NCBI GenBank assembly: GCA_013368315.1
Contig: JAACJM010000272.1
Location: 35,997 to 99,996 of the forward strand
Source of the DNA: Tetrapyrgos nigripes
Lineage: Eukaryota > Basidiomycota > Agaricomycetes > Agaricales > Campanellaceae
Reading direction: 5' to 3'
Length of the DNA stretch: 64,000 nucleotides
Below the pieces are notes generated by a model. That model worked only from the letters and a program-made list of their open reading frames with translations. It was not told the origin of the DNA and did not search any database. A program made the translations under genes and the position numbers. Positions 34,731-46,901 of this stretch are shown here, piece by piece; the stretch's first letter is position 1; each line of letters starts with the position of its first letter.

Positions 34731-37700
34731 ATGCCAAAGTGCCACTGGTGTAAGAATAATTTCGACACATCCCATGGCCTCAGACGTCACCAGAGAAAAT
34801 GTTCCGCAAAGGATGCGATTGAAGTTAAAATATTTCGACAGGGTCTTGGAAAACGTGCTCACGAAGAATCTGAAGAAGAAGAGCATGACGAGGGTGGCAG
34901 CGATGAGGGTGGGGAAGAGGATCATGTAGTAGATGTACAAGAGGAGGGTCATGGTGTAGAGGTAATTAAAAAATACACCTAATAAATTTCATTCATTTTG
35001 ATATGTTTCCCATTTATTTCAAAGGATGACAATGAGCTTGTTGAGGAACTAGCTCAATGCATACGCTGTAAACCTCCTGCCTGATATCAGGATTTTGTAA
35101 TATCCAACCAATCCGCTATTGTCAGAGGGATTCGAAGGCCTCGTTCTCCTTCTCCAATTCCTTCATCTATTCCTTCACAATCCCAAGAGGAACCAGAACC
35201 CTCGTCTCAGAATCTGGAGAGCTCTGATCCCATGGAGCCTGAGCTCATCTTCTGAACAGAACCCAATGACATTGGAATATTCCATGTTTTCAAACACCGT
35301 ATGCCAAGTTCAAGTCACTGGCCCAACAATTTTTCTACCATACTCCTGGACTTGCCGGATACACCTCCTACAGCAATAAGAGCTGTGCAGGATGGTCTTG
35401 GTGTTGCGGATGCAGAGGTGGCTCCTTCCCAGGACTATGGTCTGTTCGAGAACTACACAACTTGGTCGCTCATCGACTGGGCAGGCCGTCAGCGTGACAC
35501 CGGAAAAGAAGCCTTGAAGTCCTTGCGACAAATCCTTCTAAACCTCAATTTCCTCATCTCTGATCTCGAGAACCTCAATATAGACCACGAGTATGAACAT
35601 CTACACATGTACCAGCCTCCGTCTAACCAAGACAATCCTTCCTTTCTTCTCGCTTCGGATGCTTGGACAAAAGACAAGTTGCTGATACCCATGCCATGTA
35701 CTGGCTGTGCTTGGCCCAGCGAAGCAGACGCACCCAAATTGGTTGTGCGGAACTTTTGGCACTGAAGCATTATGGAGATCATCAAGCTTATGTTCTTGGG
35801 TCCGTCCTTCTTCAAGCTTCACCTCCAAAGCTGTAAATCATTCTATATCCCACCCAGCAGTACAAGACCTCAGCAGTCCTATTATGAAGCCTGCGCCTCT
35901 GATCGTGCACTGGAGTATGAGGAGGAGGTTTACAGCAAATTACCTCCACCTCCAGAAGGCGAGGAGGATATCGAACCAGTTGTTGTATGGATAATGGTCT
36001 GGTCAGACTCAACTCATCTTGCCCAATTCGGAACGGCTGAGTTGTGGCTGATCTATATGACTATTGGTAATCAGCCCAAGCATTTTAGGATGAAATGAGG
36101 TGTTCCAGCGGTTCATCATCTTGCATATATTCCTGGAGTATGTCATACCTTTAGTTCTATACCTTTATGATGACTGAATATAAGTCTAGCTCCCAGATAT
36201 CATTCGTGAAGCCTATCATAAGGAGTATGGCAGGTATCCAACTGTAGAAGTCCTAAGGTTCCTCAAGTGCGAAATCATGCAAGCCGTTTGGATGCTGCTT
36301 CTGGACGACGAGTTTCTTGATGCTTATGTGCACGGACTCAAATGGAAGTGCACGGACATGCTTCACCGGTGGCTGTACCCTTGATTCTTTTCATATGGTG
36401 CAGACTATAAGGAAAGGTAAGATATTTTTTATTTCCATCTTTACACCATATGAATGACCTCGTCTAGAATACTTCTCATTTGCATCAGATTCCTCGCTAG
36501 ATGCCCTTGCGCTTGCTGTAAAGTGACCAAAGGTGAAATTGCAAGGCTCAGCATGAAATCTGATTACAAACTCTGTGAAAACCGGCAACGAGAAGATTCT
36601 AATCGACACCAGGCCAAGATTGAGGCAGTCAGAGAGTCTATCTTTGTAAAGGGCACCTCAGTAGCAAGTACTTCTTTTGCAAACACTCTTGATGATGAAT
36701 CCCTGACACCCACTCAGGTATGTCACTAATATATTACTCTGTGAAGAAAAGTACTCACTTTGTGTTACCAGAATGCTTTTTCAGCTCGTCTTTTGGAGCA
36801 TGGGTTTGACCATTTTGGAATGCATCCACCAGATAGACTGCATGACTGGGGAGGTAAGAATGAGGACATCTGCTGTGCAATTCTTGGAATTCTCGAATCC
36901 TCAAAAGATAACAGTGTTTTATACTACAATTGGCGGCAAGCTATGCATTATTTGATTTACCAAGTAGAGACTCACCTATGAGTAGCTTCCGTTGGATTCC
37001 ATCATTTGGTCGCTCAGTAATCAGATGCTTCAGTGGCCAGGTCTCTGAAATGCGCAAGTTTGCTGCTCGGGACTTTGAGAATGTAACTGTTGTAAGTACA
37101 AGAAACATTTCATAAAGTCAGCTGTTAATACTTGAAAAAGTGTTCACTTCCTGTTCTTGAGGGTCTCATACCCGATCACGTCACTCAACACATTGTTCTT
37201 GACCTTTATTTCACAATGTGTTCTTGGCAACTTCTCTCTGCATTCCGAGTACACACTGACTTGACACTCGAGTTCTTCAGGAGTGTTACAACAGATCTCG
37301 GCAAGTGTTTGTGGAGATTTGCAAAGGAACACCAGAAGTATCAGGCTGCACAAGGGGAGTTGGAGTCAAAGTTGAAGCCATTCAACAATCGTACAGTGAA
37401 GACACATAATATTGGAGATTTTGTAGGGGCTGTCAAGCGCTTTGGAACAGTGGACAGCTGGGACGGTAGTATTGTAAGTCCTCTTTGCACTATATTCTTT
37501 ACACTCCAGGCCTAACAGTACATAGTGTGAAAACCGTCATCAAGAAGCCAAGAAGTGGTTTGACCGTACACAAAAGCAGAATCCTGACGCTGAAATACCT
37601 CAACAGGAACAACATTCCCGAGCACTGGACCACATACGGCAACGGAAGGAGTCAGCAAAGATTGCAGTATCTTCAGACAAACATGAGCATCTACCATTCA

Positions 37701-38883
37701 TGGATCCAAAGCAGAAATATCATATGGCCACTGGGAAGAGGTTGTTCCTGGAGCTTGACAATGTGGAAGGATGGAGCAAAACCAATGTTGCATTTGTGGT
37801 ATGTTTGTATTAATTTTCTATATTGGCATTCATTCACTTTTTCAGAACTTTACCTGGAAGCTAAAGGTCCACATACTGCGCCTACTACTTGGCGACAGTT
37901 TCGGGATTCTTACTGATGACCTGGATTTGCTTTCCTTTGAAAGCAAGCGTCTTTATCGGCACAAGGTTGTCAGAATCAATCGAACAACATATGACAGACG
38001 ACGAGAGCAAGACTCCATCAATCCCCGTACCCATGCTGATATCATGGTACTTTCATCCCCAGGAAGTCATCATCCTTTTACTTATGGAAGAGTTGTTGGA
38101 GTGTTTCACGCTGTTGTTAATCTTCGCCAGAGTCCTCGCTTTCAGGAAATCAGACAACAGCGATTAGAGTTCCTTTGGGTTCAGTGGTATCAGTATGACT
38201 CGGAATTTCACTCTGGTTGGAAAGCAAAAAGGCTTCCGAGAGTCCATTTTTTGCATGGCACAGATCCCAGTGCCTTTGACTTCATTGACCCAGAAGATGT
38301 ACTACGTGGGGTACATCTGATTCCTGCTTTTGAATGCGAGGGTACCACAGATTATCTTCCATCCGATTCCATTGCACGGCAACATGAGGCTGTCAACGAA
38401 GACGGTCTCATTGAGGTAGAGGTTGATGACTGGCTTTACTACTACGTGAATATGTGAGGTTAATTCTCATGGTAACTTTGCAGCCAGCTAATGTTTTGTT
38501 CCAGATTTTCAGATACAGACATGACGATGCTGTTTCTGGGTGGAGGCATTGGTCATAGGCATCTGTACCAATTCTTGGAATCTCTAAGAATTGATGCAGG
38601 ACTCGACAAGCAAACACTTCCACAGTATGATTCTGAAGGAGACAAGGTGATAATTGATGGAATGGATGAAGATGAAGCTACAGAGTCAGAGCAGAGTGAT
38701 ATTGATGAGGAAGGTGATGATGATGAGCTCCGAGATGAATATGATAGAGAAGATGGTATTGAGGAGGAGGAGCATCGGCATGACCCAAAGGAAAATCAGG
38801 AGGACGAGGATGATGATGGCAAATATGAAGTTGGGTGGGGCCCAGAAGATGAAGAGATAGTTTGGGATAATTCATTTGTATAG
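34731..38883 (+). mobile_element. Plavaka-type DNA transposon, transposase gene (multi-exon, probably degraded)
   Basis: The start, MPKCHWCKNNFDTSHGLRRH, is the N-terminal zinc finger typical of Plavaka transposases. Diagnostic segments follow in order. VWIMVWSDSTHLAQFGTAEL lies at about 35990. EIMQAVWMLLLDDEF lies at about 36270-36310. RCPCACCKVTKGEIA lies at about 36500. RCFSGQVSEMRKFAARDFEN lies at about 37020-37080, and LEGLIPDH at about 37155. The C-terminal RGVHLIPAFE, FLGGGIGH and an acidic tail end at TAG 38881-38883. Segments are in several frames. Some changes are at plausible introns, but not all could be resolved, so activity is doubtful. Terminal repeats were not found. Confidence 0.75.
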
Positions 38884-39500
38884 TAGACAGCAATACAATT
38901 TGTTTTGTAGCAGTGTAAGAGTCAAAATTACAGTTTTTGAAGGTTGATTAGGAACGACGTTGATAGTTAGAAGACCACTAGGCAATATGGCTGATTTGCT
39001 GTAGGTTGTAGTAGCTGAAAGGGGTTTCAGCCACAATTGTAGTACTTATGAAATAAGTACTAGTTGCAAGGGTCAAAAAAATGGAGGATGCTGGCTAGAG
39101 GCTGCTGATGATTGCTGAGAATTGCTGGGTACAAGTTGCTCAAAAGCTAGATAGGACTCTTGTTGTTGTAGGTAGGTTGAAAACAAATATCTAGACTAAA
39201 GAGATAAGTAGCTATGTTACAGTTTATATATGGTATTGAGGGCTATTTAGTGAGTCAGAAAGTACCAATGCGAGTCATATATGTCCGGATGTGTAAGGTC
39301 TAGTCATATGTACGAGTGAGTCAAGAGATTTGCCGTGTGGCAACAGAAATCGAGGCGTAAAGAGGTTTGGCAGTCGTGAGAAAATATCCGGTAGTTCCCG
39401 CACTCCACGGGACAGTGGTCATTGCTTGACGGTCTGTTTCCTTTGCTTGGTATGTGCACACATTATGACAAGCAGGCACATATTTACATTACGAAGCAAT
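38884..39500. other. Non-coding stretch between Plavaka and RTC4-like genes
   Basis: No open frame with a recognisable domain. It probably includes the transposon 3' end; I could not define its terminus. Confidence 0.4.
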
Positions 39501-40951
39501 TTAGCAATCTCTTCTACAAGTACGTTTGGGTCTCGGAACATTCTGAGTAACAGCCGTCTTCCCATTCTCGACATCCTTCCTCTTCTTACCACTCCTCTTT
39601 GCACCATTGTCCATCTTGCCTTCACTTTCTTCCTCGTCCAATGGGAATGTCATGTTCCCATACCTACTACTTGCCCTCAACACATCAATAGCAGCCCATG
39701 ACTCTATACCACAGTCCAACATGATCAGCTGCATTGTGACGGACAGAATGAGAATAAAACGATGAAAAGGGGCATTTGTTGAAGGTAGTCCCAGGGAAAC
39801 ATTCGCTTGATTTCTGAATCAATGAGCGTGTACCCAATCTGGCCATAACTAGTATCACAGGGTTAAAAGTGAAAAGAAAAGGAAACAAAAACATTACACT
39901 TACTATCCCACCAGATACCGGTCAAAGAAGTTCATCTCAGATTTGATGAACTTGGAGAGTCCAACGTCTTCGACTTTCTCAGCAACTTCAGTCCAGAAAA
40001 GAAACTGATCACGATACCTACTACCATCTTCCAACAGGTGATCCTCGCAAAGAGACTTGAGGCCGGGTTCCATTGCTCCTATCTCCTGCTTGACCTTGTC
40101 CCAGTCTATCTTCTCTGGCCAGCCTTCTTGACGTGCTAAGAGAAGGTCCTCCGATTCATACTGGTGCTTGAGGCAGACTCTGGCAAATTGAGGTATTTTC
40201 GCCCTCAAGCCGAATCGATTACCAGGGCGCAGTTGAGATTTCGAGAGGCGCTTAACCTCCTCAATGAGTCGAAGTAGGCCTTTGGATGGGTTGTCTGGCA
40301 TAACGTCGTCGCACCATGGGCAGAGTTTAGAGTGATCTGTAATGATAGCATGAGAATGAAAACGTGTCGCTATATGTATAACAACGCACCAGTTTCCCTT
40401 TTGCTCTCACAGTCCGACTCTAAATCCGACTTCTTTCCATCTTCGATATCAGTAAGGTCCGAATCCACGTCATGGCCAATCAGAAGAGGTTTGTCCGGCA
40501 CGTTCTGTTTGTGGAAAAGCAGGTCATCATCCAGGGCCATAGGTTCCGGAGATAATAGACGTGGAGAATGAGAAGACACCGGAGATGCAGGTGCAGAGAG
40601 AGAAGTAGGTTCCTCAGGTGTAGCAGTTGAGCTGGCAGAATGATCTGGATCTTGCTGAGGCTGGTCAGACTTGTTGCGTGTTTCCGAGACTACATCAGGT
40701 AAGCCGGCGTCTTCAATTTTATCATTAGACTGTTTGGGAAGAGACTTGGGGATCCGGACGTAAGGAAGGGAGTGTGAAATGGGTGAGGACGCATTGGCTG
40801 AGGTTTTGCGATACGAAGAGCCGAGGAAGCGCAAAGGTTCCATAGAGAAGCCTGGCTTGGGCACAGGAACCTCTTCAGGGTCTGGAAAAAGATTCTCGTC
40901 ATCAGAGCTCGCTTCAGAGTCCGAAAAATCTTGCAGGACGTTGAAGACCAT
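39501..40951 (-). pseudogene. RTC4-domain protein gene with a one-base frame break
   Basis: Minus-strand exons are 40951-40390, 40336-39904 and 39848-39501. The N-terminal 200 residues are Ser/Asp/Pro-rich. The RTC4-like domain begins at LCPWCDDVMPDNPSKGLLRL and continues through RPGNRFGLRAKIPQFARVCLKH. It ends with GYYGQIGYTLIDSEI, then LIMLDCGIESWAA and RYGNMTFP. RTC4 was named from a yeast telomere-capping screen; the molecular role of mushroom homologues is unknown. The exon lengths sum to 3n+2. The frame breaks in a C/T run near 39765-39775, between PLF and FILILSV, so it is a one-base loss or a sequencing error. A basic tail (KRSGKKRKD) may act as a nuclear signal. Confidence 0.7.
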
Positions 40952-41139
40952 GATGCGACGTGGTGAGGATAATGCGTCTCGACGTGTGACTAAGTGAGTC
41001 CAACCACATGGACCGGTAACAGTGGGCCGGTATTCGGAAAGGATATATTCCCACATATGTACAGAATATTCTCCTGTTTTGAATACTTGCGAAAGCACCC
41101 TAAGTAAGACCCAATTATCCCTAAAGTAAACCGTATATA

Positions 41140-42766
41140 CAGTGGGTCAAAAAATTGTCCACATGTTTCGCATTTTTGGAAAGATTGCCAATTTAAGCAA
41201 TACTGAGTAGAGATATTAAAATGTGGTCAGTGATGGGCAGAAAGCCCTTGATAAACGCTACAATATTCTGTCTGTTTTGTCTTATTTGGCTTAAAACTCA
41301 TGGAGATATGACTGATTTAAAATGGTATGTCATTTGGACAATTTTTTGACATGCAAGTGAAAATACAGAAAGTGCTAGCTCAGTACTTGGTATGCCCTCC
41401 TTTGGCCTTCAACACAGCCTCAATCCTTCTAGGCATGCTCCTGATCAATTTCTGACAATCTTCTTCTGTGATTTCATCCCACTTTTCAGCTGCTCTGTCC
41501 CATATTTCCCAAACTCCAGAGGGTGCTGTGTCATATCCATTGAGCTTGTGTTTGAGGGTTGTCCAGAGGTGTTCAATGGGGTTCAGGTCAGGAGATTGAG
41601 CAGGCCAGCTCATGCAATGGATGTTGTTGTCTTCAAACCACTTGGTGGCCAGTTTTGACTTGTGTTTAGGATCATTGTCTTGCTGAAAAATGGCCACCTC
41701 TGGATCAACACCCAAAATATCCATGCTCTCCAGAAGGTTGTTCTCCAAAATGTCCACATACTGCTCTGCATTCATCCTGCCCTCCACCTCTGCCATGTTT
41801 CCAACTCCTTCCCACCCCATACATCCCCACACCATGATATTTCCTCCTCCAAATTTGACTGTTTCCACCACATTTCTCTCTCCCAAGGATTCACCCTTCC
41901 TCCCCCACACATACTGCTGTCCATCTGACCCATATCGATTGATTTTAGTCTCATCTGACCAAATAACCCTTTTCCAGTCATCCACAGTCCAGTTTCTGTA
42001 CTTCTGTGCAAAGTTTAAACGAGCCTTCCTGTGAGCTGCAGTGAGTTTGGGCTTCTTCTTCGTTTTAGATGTGTCCACATCATGCCTGAGAAGGGAATTT
42101 CGAATGGTTTGGGTGGAGACAGGTTGGTCAAGGAGGGGATTGATGTTTCTGGCCACTTCTGTAGCATTTTCAGCTTTGCCAGTGTTGATTTGTTGGATAG
42201 CAGCACGTTCATCAGTGGTAGACAGCTTTCTAGGACGCCCTGCTTGATGGTTCTCCTTGTCATGATACATCTCTTTGGCCAGAGAAGCAATCTTTGACTT
42301 GGATACCCCAGTTTTAGCAGAGATTTCCCTGGATGAAGCAGAAGTTTGGAGGAGAGAGAGGATATTGTCTTTCTGGGTGGATGTGATGGGTCTCATGATT
42401 TGATGAGGGCTATAGAACAACTGGATGCCCTTATATATGGTCCAGCTGGCAGCTATGATATCATTATGATGTAGCCATTGCATCATTGTACAACTCCACT
42501 TATGATGTCATCTATGAGACATCACATAGTTACAATACTGATTTTGAAGTGGCAACTCAAAAAATTGTCCAAATGACATACCATTTTAAATCAATCATAT
42601 CTCCATGAGTTTTGAGCCAAATAGGACAAATAAAACAGATTATTGTAGCTCTTATCAAGGGCGTTCTGCCCATCACTGACCACAGTTCAATATCTCTACT
42701 CAGTATTGCTTAAATTGGCAATCTTTCCAAAAATGCGAAACATGTGGACAATTTTTTGACCCACTG
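41140..42766. mobile_element. Tc1/mariner element, copy C (1627 bp) with intact transposase
   Basis: It is bounded by CAGTGGGTCAAAAAATTGTC and its complement, with TA on each side (41138-41139, 42767-42768). Inverted arms of about 215 bp match imperfectly. It is related to copies A and B in both termini and interior. Confidence 0.9.
41380..42396 (-). CDS. Tc1/mariner DDE transposase
   Basis: The single-exon frame has 338 codons from the likely start MRPITSTQKD; an in-frame extension to 42486 exists. The N-terminal helix-turn-helix DNA-binding part (SSREISAKTGVSKSKIASLA) is followed by GRPRKLS, a typical linker. The catalytic triad is visible: Asp in VIWSDETKI, Asp in FQQDNDPKHKS, and Glu in SPDLNPIEHLW, the last two spaced as in DD34E families. 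The WGRKGE and GGGNIMVWGCM motifs are present. No stop or frameshift was seen, so it may be functional and could mobilise copies A and B. Expression cannot be judged. Confidence 0.92.
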   Translation of the reverse strand: MRPITSTQKDNILSLLQTSASSREISAKTGVSKSKIASLAKEMYHDKENHQAGRPRKLSTTDERAAIQQINTGKAENATEVARNINPLLDQPVSTQTIRNSLLRHDVDTSKTKKKPKLTAAHRKARLNFAQKYRNWTVDDWKRVIWSDETKINRYGSDGQQYVWGRKGESLGERNVVETVKFGGGNIMVWGCMGWEGVGNMAEVEGRMNAEQYVDILENNLLESMDILGVDPEVAIFQQDNDPKHKSKLATKWFEDNNIHCMSWPAQSPDLNPIEHLWTTLKHKLNGYDTAPSGVWEIWDRAAEKWDEITEEDCQKLIRSMPRRIEAVLKAKGGHTKY

Positions 42767-42768
42767 TA

Positions 42769-43300
42769 TCACTGATAAATACCCTCGTTTTCGTTACATT
42801 CAAAAACAGCAGAATATATGCAAATATATACTACCATTTTTGAAAATATGCGAGAATGGGGGTATACATACGGTACACTTGCACCAAATATTTCCCCATT
42901 TTTAAAACGAGGAATATATGGGTTCATATTCATCGTTTCTACATATATACTTTTGTCAGTTTTTGTGGTGCAAAGCCGATTGCAAGGCCAAAGCCGAGTT
43001 CGGGAGGGAGTCCGAGGGACAGGCAGCAATGGACCTTGGTCCATACTATCCAGCCCAGAGCACCAGTCATATGAGCCTCTGTCTTGGCCCTAGGTTATTA
43101 GCGGGGCTTTTTTTAAAAAGGAGTCGCTTGGGAACCATAGTGATATCCGTCATTTTTTATATGAAGCTGTCTGAGGTACATCCTAGTATTTTACAAAATT
43201 GCCATGTCTCAGGGTGTCGTACTTTATTGGACCTTTTTCGCCATTTAAGCGGTGGTTTGGCTTTGTTTGGCACCTCCATGTCTACATACTGTTCCCGTTA
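42769..43300. other. Non-coding, CATATAT-rich then mixed sequence
   Basis: Contains loose ATATATGC/GGAATATATG repeats like the minisatellite at 32.2 kb. No gene is seen. Confidence 0.45.
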
Positions 43301-44046
43301 AGTGGTTATGAGGCCCTTTAGGCCGAGTTAACTTATGTCGACCCCTCAATTGAGTAGCAAAGGTTCTCACGGGTTCTAACTTTTACACGCCACCACAGCG
43401 CTCCGAAGTACCCGAACTGACGCTCAATACGTCATAGCTCATTTCTGCCTTGCCGCCCACCAACCACGATGAGCTTCAGGCGTATTTACCTTCCCTCAGC
43501 AGCCATCCCAAGTCCAACTGCCACTCTCTGAACCACTACGGGCTCCTCCACCCAACGTTCAAGATGTCATTACAGAAGATATTAAGCTCTATCTAAATTT
43601 TTTAGTCAATTTTACAGTATTACTTATACAATGGGCCTCGTAATTTGCCATGCGAAGCAGTGGCACCTTTCCCCAGTGGTTACGAGGCCCTTTAGGCCGA
43701 GTTAACTTATGTCGACCTTGAGTAGCAAAGGTTCTCACGGGTTCTAACTTTTACACACCACCACAGCACTCCGAAGTACCCGAACTGACGCTCAATACGT
43801 CATGGCTCATCTCTGCCTTGCCGCCCACCAACCACGATGAGCTTCAGGCGTATTTACCTTCCCTCAGCAGCCGTCGCAAGTCCAACTGCTGCTCTCTGAA
43901 CCACTATGGGCTCCTCCACCCAATGTTCAAGGTGTCATTACAGAAGATATTAAGCTCTCTCTAATTTTTTTAGTCAATTTTACAGTATTACTTACTTATA
44001 CAATGGGCCTCGTAATTTGCCATGCGAAGCAGTGGCACCTTTCCCC
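43301..44046. repeat. Tandem duplication of a 374-bp unit
   Basis: Unit 1 (43301-43674) and unit 2 (43675-44046) both start AGTGGTTA(T/C)GAGGCCCTTT and end GGCACCTTTCCCC, with few differences. The pair is enclosed by direct copies of GGCTTTGTTTGGCACCTCCA (43259 and 44051). No coding frame is conserved. Confidence 0.85.
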
Positions 44047-44143
44047 AGTTTGGCTTTGTTTGGCACCTCCACGTCTAACAGGCCCCAGTTCCCGTTAAGC
44101 AGTGGTTTGGCTTTGTTTGATACTACCCTCTTTGGCTCTGGTG

Positions 44144-45276
44144 TTGAGTCAGGCCCAGTAGGAAGTCGAGTATTTACTATGCATTTATATACATTTTCTC
44201 ACTTTCAAATGAAAAAGAAAACATAGTAAATTCCTAATTCAAACTCAGGTCATTTACAAACATTTCTATCCATTTCTATTGCTGGCTGCAATGGGAAAAA
44301 CCTGGTAATGCCTGGTAATGTGTAGAAAATTGTTGGTTTATTTGCTATTATTGGTATATACAATGTATTCATTTACTGTACATTGACACCATTAGACTAG
44401 TCTACAGGCTACACATTTGTTCTACATGCTTGACCAACACCCTTACAACTGGAATTCATACCCACCCTCAATCTGCGACTGGAATCTATCATCAAAATAA
44501 GAAAATGGTAAAGGGCAGGAAACACAATGTACCAGCACCCTAATGCAGGACTCTGAGTCAGCCTTCCACCAGGCATGTTCCTGATAGGAATTAGCATCAT
44601 GTACAGGGATAGAAATGTAGGAGCATCCTTGTAAGAAGGGCAAGGCAAAGTTGTATTCACTGAAAGAATCTTGGTATGCAGTGTAGTGTAATGTGAGTGA
44701 GAAGACATACCTGACAGGAACATGCATGTGTAACAACAGTGATATAGCCTATAGTGCGAGTGCGAAGATGCATGTAGAGCCAAATCAGAAAGGGCAGACT
44801 TGAGAAGCCCCCATATGCATGGCTATAGTGCTAGTACGAAGATGCATGTAGAGAACCAGAAAGGGCGTGCTTGAGGAATTTGGAAGTCATGCAGTGACAG
44901 ACATAGTGGTAGGAAGGAAAGGAGTTGAAGGAATGGGAACACTAAGGGTGAGTTCTATTATAGGAAGTCCAGAAAGGGCCGAAGTGAAGAAAGAACGAAC
45001 TTGAAGAAAGGACTTCGAGAGATTCAGTAAAAATGCTAAATTTAACATTGGACTCTACTTAACTGGCATTCTTAATATCATTCTCATCTTGCTAAAAGAA
45101 AAGAGGAAAGTACATGAAAACAGACAAGCTCTGTGAAATTTTCCAAGCATAAAGCTGTGGTCCTTGTAAATTAGAGACTGCCTCATTGATCAAAATGGAT
45201 AGAAATTCATAAGAAATTAAATAAAAGTATATAAATGCATAGTAAATACCTGACTTCCTACTGGGAGTCAGGACTC
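44144..45276. mobile_element. Probable TIR element (about 1.1 kb)
   Basis: Inverted arms 44154-44192 and 45227-45265 share CCCAGTAGGAAGTC and GTATTTACTATGCATTTATA with about two mismatches over 39 bp. Weaker similarity reaches further out. The interior has no transposase and includes a short internal duplication (about 44748-44803 and 44822-44877). Target duplications are not clear. Confidence 0.6.
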
Positions 45277-46249
45277 AGACTCCTCAGTTCAGAACTAATC
45301 TCTGTAATCTCTGTATTTACTTTGCTGCATCAAATCAATTGTTTTGCGGCCCTCTAGCTTATCTAACAGTTCAACGAGGTCTCTATCATCCTGTTGAACT
45401 ATGACATCATTAATCTAATTTTGGACTCTCTGCCTCCTTCATCTCTTTTTTCTCTTGTTTTTTCTTTCATGTATTTCAGCAAAGTTCCCTCAGAAGAATA
45501 TGATGACACATACTTTTACTATATCCTCTTACTAGCAACTACTAATGCATGAGGAGTCGGCCACAGGCCAGATGACGAGTGCATTAAGTTCTGTACTTTT
45601 ACTTTTTCTAATGAGGAATGAAAAAATAATGCCTGTCAGATTTGTACATGCCAGCGAGAGCTTTGCTGGCCCACTTAAGGCAAGTTAGGATACTTTGTTC
45701 ACTGAGGGTTCACAAGTGATCACTGATGAGAGTTCTGTGGTGGCCACGGTGGTGTTTTGTTGCGGATTTATTAGCATGCTGCGAGCGATTATCTACATTA
45801 GTTTACCAACCTTCTTAACGAGATATTTTGTGATGATGAACAGGCAAGGAAGACTGGACATTGTATGAGCTTAGACTCTGGGCAAACTCTTCCTGTGAAA
45901 ATCATTGAGCCGATTTTTTTTTTGCGCGTTTGCACTCTACTCTCAACAACCCTCCACTACTTTGCTCACCCAACTGTAGGACTCGGGCCCCCAAAGATGT
46001 TGCACCGCCACTGGTCAGGTTACAGCCTGATGTAATTTGCTCACCCATATTGCACCCATATAGCTAGCATTTGGTAGTGGTTGCTCATGCGATCTGAATG
46101 CCTCAAATGCGAATTAGAACCTGCGTTCTTGGTGTTGTTTCGTAATGTGGGTAAGTTGGTTTCTGACTCGAAACGTTGACGGAGTTCTCATCAGATAATC
46201 TTGACTCAGCACTGAGGTTTTTACTAGACTGCCAACGTATCCTCCAGGG
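45277..46249. other. Gene-poor stretch upstream of the MFS gene
   Basis: No supported gene. It ends at the MFS start codon and may include its original promoter. Confidence 0.4.
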
Positions 46250-46901
46250 ATGGACGTCCAGGCTCCCCTCCCCAAGCTTCAGCTTGCTTTTCTACTGCTC
46301 ATCCAGTCAACTGAACCCATCACTGCAACTGTAATCTATCCTTTCATACCGGAATTTATCAGGAAAACAGGGTTTACTGGAGGAGACAAGAAGAAGACGG
46401 GGTACTATGCAGGAGTGGTAGTGCGTGCACTAGCTATCTTGGACATGTTTGGAATGTTGATTGCTTGATCTAGGAATCGTGTTCAACAGGGAAATCCTCA
46501 AAGGCACTTTCATGCATTAGTAGCATAAAAGATGCTGAAATTTGCATGAAAACACGTAAAATTGTGTGATTATGCAAATTATGCACCTCATGCAAGTCCC
46601 CCAATGAGATACATAAGTTATACACAATTATGCAACAGAAGGCATATGTTATACTCCGTTACTCACAATATTCCAGTGATATTCATACCCAGATGATCAC
46701 ATACTGGTCACAATTGACACAAGCAGAGCAATGTGAACAAGTAAAAAGTCATATATTGGCAGGGGCTACTGCGCACAATGATAGTTCCTAGCTATAATAT
46801 CTATCCTACACCTACATATCCCACAACGGTATTCACACAACTTGACTACCATAGCCCAATGGGGGCCTGAACAAATACAACATGTCAACTAAGAGCACTT
46901 A

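Noticed and set aside
37771..38457. Separate cellular gene in the 228-codon frame
   Set aside because: It reads directly into the C-terminal Plavaka motifs and is part of the transposase.
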